A stretch of DNA of 64,000 nucleotides from Maratus speciosus. Its lineage: Eukaryota > Arthropoda > Arachnida > Araneae > Salticidae. Where the stretch lies: the NCBI GenBank assembly GCA_963932465.1, contig OZ010796.1, positions 79,369,292 to 79,433,291 on the forward strand, given 5' to 3'. Under the pieces are notes generated by a model that had not been told where the DNA came from, ran no database searches, and saw nothing but the letters and a program-made list of their open reading frames with translations. Position 1 is the first letter of the stretch. Every line of letters starts with the position of its first letter. Shown here in pieces: positions 59,197 to 64,000 of this stretch. Made by a program: the position numbers and the translations under genes.

Positions 59197-60053
59197 TTGA
59201 AAAAGAAAATGGGACGTTGCTTTAAAAAATCTATAGTTTGGGAATTTTTTAATAAAAACTATGAAAACGATAAAGTTATATCAGTGCAATGCATGAAATG
59301 TAATGCAATTTTAAGGTATTTTGGAAATACAACAAATTTGAAGGATCATCTAAAAAGGAAACATCCTGTTCAATTATCAGAGGTTGAAGCACAACAGAAT
59401 CCCACAAAAAATACTGATAGTGATGAATTATTGAATTCGGGAGTATGTAAACAAAATACAAGTACTTAAAAAATCAGCAAACACACAATTGCAACAGAAA
59501 ACGTTTCTGCTTTTCCTGCAAAAAAATTTAAGCAAATGCGTTTGTATGGCGCAGCCCAAAAATCGGGACCTTCTAGAGAAGAATGCCATGAATTTGAAAA
59601 AGATTTAGTGTACATGATTGCCGTTGATTGCCAACCTCTTTCTATAGTAGAAAATCGCGGTTTTATTTTTTTTATGAAAAAATATGTGCCTCATTTCAAG
59701 ATCCCATCTCGTAAATTAATCTCAGAGCATGTATTACATGAAGTATATCAGTCATTTAGTTCTGAACTTAAAAACATGCTTAATTCCATCGAACATTTAT
59801 CCATAACTACTGACATGTGGTCATCTGATAGCAATAGATCTTTTTTAACTGCCACTGCGCATTTTATTTCTGATTTTAAAATGCATTCTCCAGTTTTATC
59901 TACGGAAGAAATTGAAAGTGATCATTCAGCTGTAAGCATTTCACAAGCGACAACATCTTAAATAAATGGCAAATCAATGAGAAAGTTTTTACGGTTGTAA
60001 CAGATAATGCTGCTAACATGAAGAAAGCTGTAACTCTTGAAACTGCACTCTGA
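59197..60053 (+). pseudogene. ZBED-type hAT transposase, 5' part only
   Basis: Starts MGRCFKKSIVWEFF; an N-terminal BED zinc finger follows with CMKC and HLKRKH ligands (residues about 28-52). An in-frame TAA at 59467-59469 interrupts the linker, after which the same frame resumes (KQMRLYGAAQKSG from about 59530). The RNase-H-like catalytic fold begins with LSITTDMWSS, where the first catalytic Asp is at 59812-59814. The frame ends at 59961; a shift leads to KVFTVVTDNAANM with the second Asp at 60003-60005. Coding similarity stops at the TGA 60051-60053, so the third catalytic residue and the hATC dimerisation domain are missing. Since it sits inside hAT ends, it is probably the original gene of this element, truncated by later events. 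Confidence 0.8.
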
Positions 60054-60809
60054 GCGTGCACTCTTGAAATATACTAAAAACACACAGATTTTTTTTTTTT
60101 TACTATAGTATAGCCCAAAATTTAATTTAATAAAATTTAAAATATCATAACTCAGTAAGCTTGAACATACATGAAAGCATTTTTTTATCTTTTTTTGCTT
60201 ATTAGAGGTGCACAGAGTAAAAAAATCTAACTATAACTTACACCTATAAAAGTTGAACCGTGCAAAAATTTTAATTTTGTATTTTAATACGTATGCAGCA
60301 AATTGTAAAACCATATCTAAATTTATACTTGAAATTGAATGAGTTCTTGATTTGAATATTTTTTTTAATTGGATGTATGTTTCTGCCATCAGAGGTTTGA
60401 GAGATAATCACTATAACTTCTGATTTGAATCAGCTAGTATCAGAGTATAGTACCACAGATACAGAGTTCTAAGTATAGTAAAAATGCATTATACACCATC
60501 AAAACGGTTTACAATATCAAGCCGTTTATCGCTCAAATCATTCGACCCAAACAAGACAAGTACGAGGAGATTCATTGGACAGGGTAAGGTTTTCAAAATG
60601 AGCCGTAAGTGTTTGGGCCGAATTGTAACCGGTTTTAGGGTTGCATTTTTGGCTTCAAGCAAAAGCAGCACATTTCATCAACATTAGTCTTAGTGCTCTG
60701 ACCCTAGTATACTAGAGTCCTGCATCGGGACGAGCAACCCGATGTTACCCACACTCGACTACACGGGTCGGGTCAGAAGGTTTATATTTCCCTATTTCCT
60801 CTTTTTCAC
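60054..60809. other. Unassigned sequence after the truncated transposase
   Basis: AT-rich, then a moderately GC stretch at 60440-60790 ending in a GACTACACGGGTCGGGTC phrase like those near 15300. No gene recognised. Confidence 0.4.
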
Positions 60810-61234
60810 TGAGAGGCTACTTCAGTCAAGCGAAAAGACAAGACCCGCTTGCTAATACTAATCCTATGGAAGAAATTTATAAAGATATCTCGTTTGCATT
60901 TCAATATTTTTTATTTTTATTTATTTATTTATTTATTTTTTTTTTGCATTGTATAGCTGAGATCGATCTGTACAAAGGATATTTTTTTACTTTTTCGATT
61001 TTGTTTAAAGGTATTTTTTAATGAGGACACTTTTATTTTCGAAAGCGAAAGCATCCTTATAGAAAAAATCTGCAATCAAAATCGAAAAAGTAAAAAAACG
61101 GCCTTTGTACAGATTGACCTCAGCTATTCAATGCAAAGAAAATCCTTTAAAAATGTTGAAATTCAAATGAGATATCTTTATAAATTTCTTCCATGGGATT
61201 AGAATTAGTGAGCCGACTGAAGTAACCCCTTAAG
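60810..61234. mobile_element. Fold-back MITE, family F, copy 2
   Basis: Left GGCTACTTCAGTCAAGCG and right, read inward, GGTTACTTCAGTCGGCTC; pairing continues for about 200 bases through GGAAGAAATTTATAAAGATA and CTTTTTCGATTTTG. Related to 27512-28022. Confidence 0.75.
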
Positions 61235-61478
61235 CCTAAATCACGAGCAAATAATTGCGATAGCAGAATTATCGAGAAAGCCCTATCACTACTATGAAAT
61301 TTTCGGCCAAAATAATAGCTAAGTTTTCCAACAACTGTTTTTAGCTTCTCTCGTTATAATCGATTGTAAAACATCTCGATTGTAGATTCTAGGAATTAAT
61401 CGATGGCTGTATCGATTGTGATTTTTTACGATGTCGATTTTTCTCGATTGTCGAATTCTCGAGAATCGCCCATCACTA

Positions 61479-61567
61479 CTGTTAGGTGAAGATGAAACAG
61501 CAGTCGTAAAAAGTTAGAACGCTGCAACTGCTGTTTCATATTCACCTAACACTTCATTTATAATAGC
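61479..61567 (+). repeat. Right target duplication and remainder of the second hAT MITE copy
   Basis: CTGTTAGG (61479-61486) then TGAAGATGAAACAGCAGT, the loop, and the second arm up to AATAGCTG, where the composite repeat begins. It completes the hairpin begun at 52670. Confidence 0.85.
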
Positions 61568-62120
61568 TGCACTGTAAACTGAAATGTCTTAAATTCAGAC
61601 ATTTAAGTGTCTGAAACGGAGTGTTCAATTTTCAGACGTTTTAAAGTGTCTTAATTTTTAAGATACTTGTATGCGTCTGAATTTCAGACACTTCAAATGT
61701 CTGAATTGCATCCATGTTTGACCACTTTGACAAACATTTTTTCACCTTTTTTTTTTCTTCTGTAAGCATTATACACTGCAAAATATATATATATATATCG
61801 CTAAAAATATGGAAATTGTAGCCACTCGAGACTCCGGTATAATTTACATATATTAATGGAAATTTTCTGATCTAAATTCCAAAAAAAAAAAAAAAAAAAT
61901 CCGTTTAGTTTGTGCATATTTCGGTATTTAAAAATTTCCATTTAAAAAGATAAAATATATTTTTCAAGGACTAACCACCATATTTCAACAACCACCTTCC
62001 CGAAGGATCACGGTACTTGTATTCAATTCTACTGTAAACTTTTAATACTTACCCGAGGTGGGACTCGATCCGAGGTCCTGTTGTATAGGAGTTCAGTGCC
62101 TTATCCATTCGACCACGCTT
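61568..62120 (-). repeat. Composite GTCTGAA repeat, copy 6, complete with tRNA head
   Basis: On the minus strand the head is GCGTGGTCGAATGGATAAGG (A box) with GGATCGAGTCC (B box) at about 62116-62045. The AT-rich middle and a TTTTGCAGTGTATAATGC junction follow, then GTCTGAA/AGACAC modules ending CAGTTTACAGTG at 61568. It has no insertions and is the clearest full copy in the window. Confidence 0.8.
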
Positions 62121-63865
62121 TCATCGGTCGATCGTTGAAATAAAGTATTTATAAAGCACAACGCAATGTTTTTAAGGGGACCGGGTAAGTCCTATCTCCG
62201 CCATGTTAAATTCACCAACTTTATGTACTTTTTTCTCAGAAATTGTGAAAGACAGGGGTCTAGATTTTTTAGAGTAGTTAAAATAACACGATTTACGTAT
62301 TTTAACTGACTATTTTCTTTCTAAGTGAAACTCAAAATTAATTATTAATTATTTATTGAAAGTCATTTTTAAATTATCACTTTTGGTAAGATTTCACTGC
62401 CAAAATAAATAATTCTCAACAAATCATTAATACCCTGTGTTAAAATATACAATTTATCATAATATAAATATTAAATAGAAATCTGAGTTTTTAATTTTAA
62501 TAGATATTGAAAAAAAAGGAACATAAACATGAAAAATCTAAGTTTTAAGAAAAAGTCAGATTTAAAAGGCCATTAAGCTGTGAAGTATTTTTAGAAAAAA
62601 CTATTAATTTGAATACTTATTTCTTTTATATATAAATATGTGTGACACAACGTTGGAAAGATAAAAGTTTGAACTATTTAATGATATAAAAAAGTAAAAA
62701 TCGATTTTTTAGTTGAATTTTGCTTTACCTGTACTCTTAAGTAGCAGTAAGTTTTTTTTTTCCAATTTAGTACAATTGTAAATATTTTTCACACAGTGTT
62801 GTAGTCGTAAAAAAATTAGAGGGTATACGCTAGAGGCAGAGGGTATATGCTAAAGTCATGTATAGAGTTTTCGTTGCAGTTTTATTTGAGAAACAGGGTA
62901 TACGGAGTATTTTTTAAAAATCCAGAAGGAATACGGCGTATACCCTCCACATCCCTGTTACACATTTTCTTTCTAGAAATTTATTTGAATATGTGGTATT
63001 TTAAGTTCAGTTTTTTCTTTTCTACCAGAGGAATTGTTAGAGTGCAAATGAGGACCTCCCCCCCCCCCCCCCCCGCCAGAAGCCAAGGGATGCACGCCAT
63101 AAAATAAAGGTTTTAAGTAAATTGGGTTATAAGTTGAACATCAGTAGTAATGTACTGATTTAAAATATGAAACTGCAGCTTATTTAATAGTGGTCTTTGA
63201 ACTGTTATTAAAAGGAAAGTGGACTACAATTTTTTTAAAATTTAAATAGAGATTATAGAGGTTACGAATTAAGTAGTATACAGGGTTTAATTAGTTGACT
63301 TCTAGAATGCAGTACATAATTAGAAAATCCTTTTCTTTTTACCAGCAAACGAATAAAATTGTTTCCAGATAAACTACTTTGACACCAATAGATGGCGGCA
63401 CTATTCATCTTAAAATTGAATGTTTAATTTCTAATCCAAAGAAAGATTCTTCTGGCACGAAATATTTAATGTTTTGGAAATGTATAAATTTTTATTCATT
63501 TTTGTTTGTGGTCGAAATGATGAATAAATTACCTATCGAATTATAAGCTATCCTCTTTAAACAGGTTTTTATAACGGTAAGTTATTATGCAATCAAACTT
63601 AAGACAGAATCGTATGGGACTGGGCAAAATTTCACTTTCAGCATGGTTATACCGTATTTTTTTAAATGGACTACAGAACATTATTTGCTAAATGAAACTC
63701 AATAAACAGTAAATAAAACCTCTGTATAACGGAAACTTGGCTAAAATGAAAAATTTCATGGTTTCTGCGAAATCACGCATTCTAAGGTTAGAACAAGCTT
63801 TTATTGAAACTTCCGTACTTAAATTTGACATTTTCTACACAGCAGCTCGCCTCTTGGATACGAAA
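62121..63865. other. AT-rich spacer without a gene
   Basis: No frame or element supported. A C run of about 16 is at 63059-63074. Confidence 0.45.
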
Positions 63866-64000
63866 CTGGTTTGAATATAAATAAATAAATCATGTCTAAT
63901 TAATATACGTGGTTTTTGAAAGTGGGGAATGAATTATATGGGTTTATCCTTGAAAAGTTACATATTATCTTTTAAATGGAACTTTTTAAATACAGAAATA
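63866..64000 (+). repeat. Composite repeat, copy 7, cut by the window end
   Basis: CTGGTTTGAATATAAATAAA through TTTTTAAATACAGAAATA matches the same block in reverse near 40040 and 22450, and the middle of copies 2 and 4. Confidence 0.65.

Larger units (their letters stand above)
52726..61478 (+). mobile_element. 8.75-kb hAT-like insertion carrying a satellite array
   Basis: Ends TAGTGATGGGCGAT and, read inward, TAGTGATGGGCGATTCTCGAG, with perfect 8-bp duplications. Both ends carry repeated CTCGATTGT / ATCGATTGT words within about 120 bases of the terminus, which look like transposase binding sites. Inside, in order: a ~117-bp tandem array, a 635-bp inverted-repeat element, diverged duplications, AT-rich sequence, a partial BED-finger transposase, and a fold-back MITE. 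Unusually long for hAT because of these nested additions. Confidence 0.88.

Noticed and set aside
59276..59461. Antisense frame opposite the BED-finger transposase
   Set aside because: Shadow of the real frame on the plus strand, which has clear zinc ligands.
62035..62120. Possible functional tRNA gene on the minus strand
   Set aside because: A and B boxes are present but no proper acceptor stem or cloverleaf could be traced, and the sequence continues into the composite repeat, so it is a SINE-like head.

Overview
This window looks like intergenic heterochromatin-like DNA from an animal, most likely an arthropod and plausibly an arachnid. It is AT-rich, full of homopolymers and simple repeats, and I find no intact host gene, tRNA gene, rRNA gene, CRISPR array or operon. 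Nearly everything recognisable is a mobile element or a relic of one. The arachnid guess rests on family resemblance (a gypsy-type Gag with a SCAN-like capsid followed by CCHC and protease, plus hAT, Tigger, mariner, Helitron and Maverick/Polinton relics) and is not proven.

Layout. 1-690 is an unidentified GC-rich block. 794 to about 4990 (minus strand) is the 5' half of a Ty3/gypsy element: LTR, a primer binding site matching tRNA-Leu, a leader with a probable intron, and a frameshifted gag-protease. Reverse transcriptase is absent. 5955-9487 (minus) is a second gypsy-like 5' half with a damaged zinc knuckle; a truncated relative of its LTR and leader lies at 23277-24670 (plus). 9903-15200 is a complete-length 5.3-kb hAT element with perfect 8-bp target duplications. 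16476-21969 is a full-length but dead Ty1/copia element. 25143-27349 is a Tigger/pogo element. 27512-28868 holds two fold-back elements, one keeping a DUF4817-like fragment. 29317-30676 is a Maverick/Polinton DNA polymerase B relic. 32857-34890 holds two short inverted-repeat elements. 35862-37754 is a non-autonomous Helitron filled with a ~147-bp tandem array. 38126-39410 is a GC-rich insert with a 405-bp tandem duplication. 40940-42149 is a mariner. 42749-45676 is an unclassified element with CACTGTAAAAA ends. 46335-48775 and 50695-52725 are a recent direct duplication. 52726-61478 is an 8.75-kb hAT-like insertion with its own satellite array and a broken BED-finger transposase.

A thread through the window is a dispersed composite repeat, seen at about 16398-22470, 35574-37979, 37985-40066, 45855-46375, 61568-62120 and 63866-64000. 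It carries the palindrome AGACACTTAAGTGTCT, short GTCTGAA modules, and in some copies a tRNA-derived head. Because copies are collinear, they act as empty-site controls. They show that the copia element, the Helitron, the GC-rich insert and a 202-bp TTAA-flanked element each landed inside a copy. The elements do not work together as a pathway; the informative biology is their nesting order, shared termini and captured tandem arrays.

All calls come from reading sequence and translations by eye; no database search or alignment program was run.
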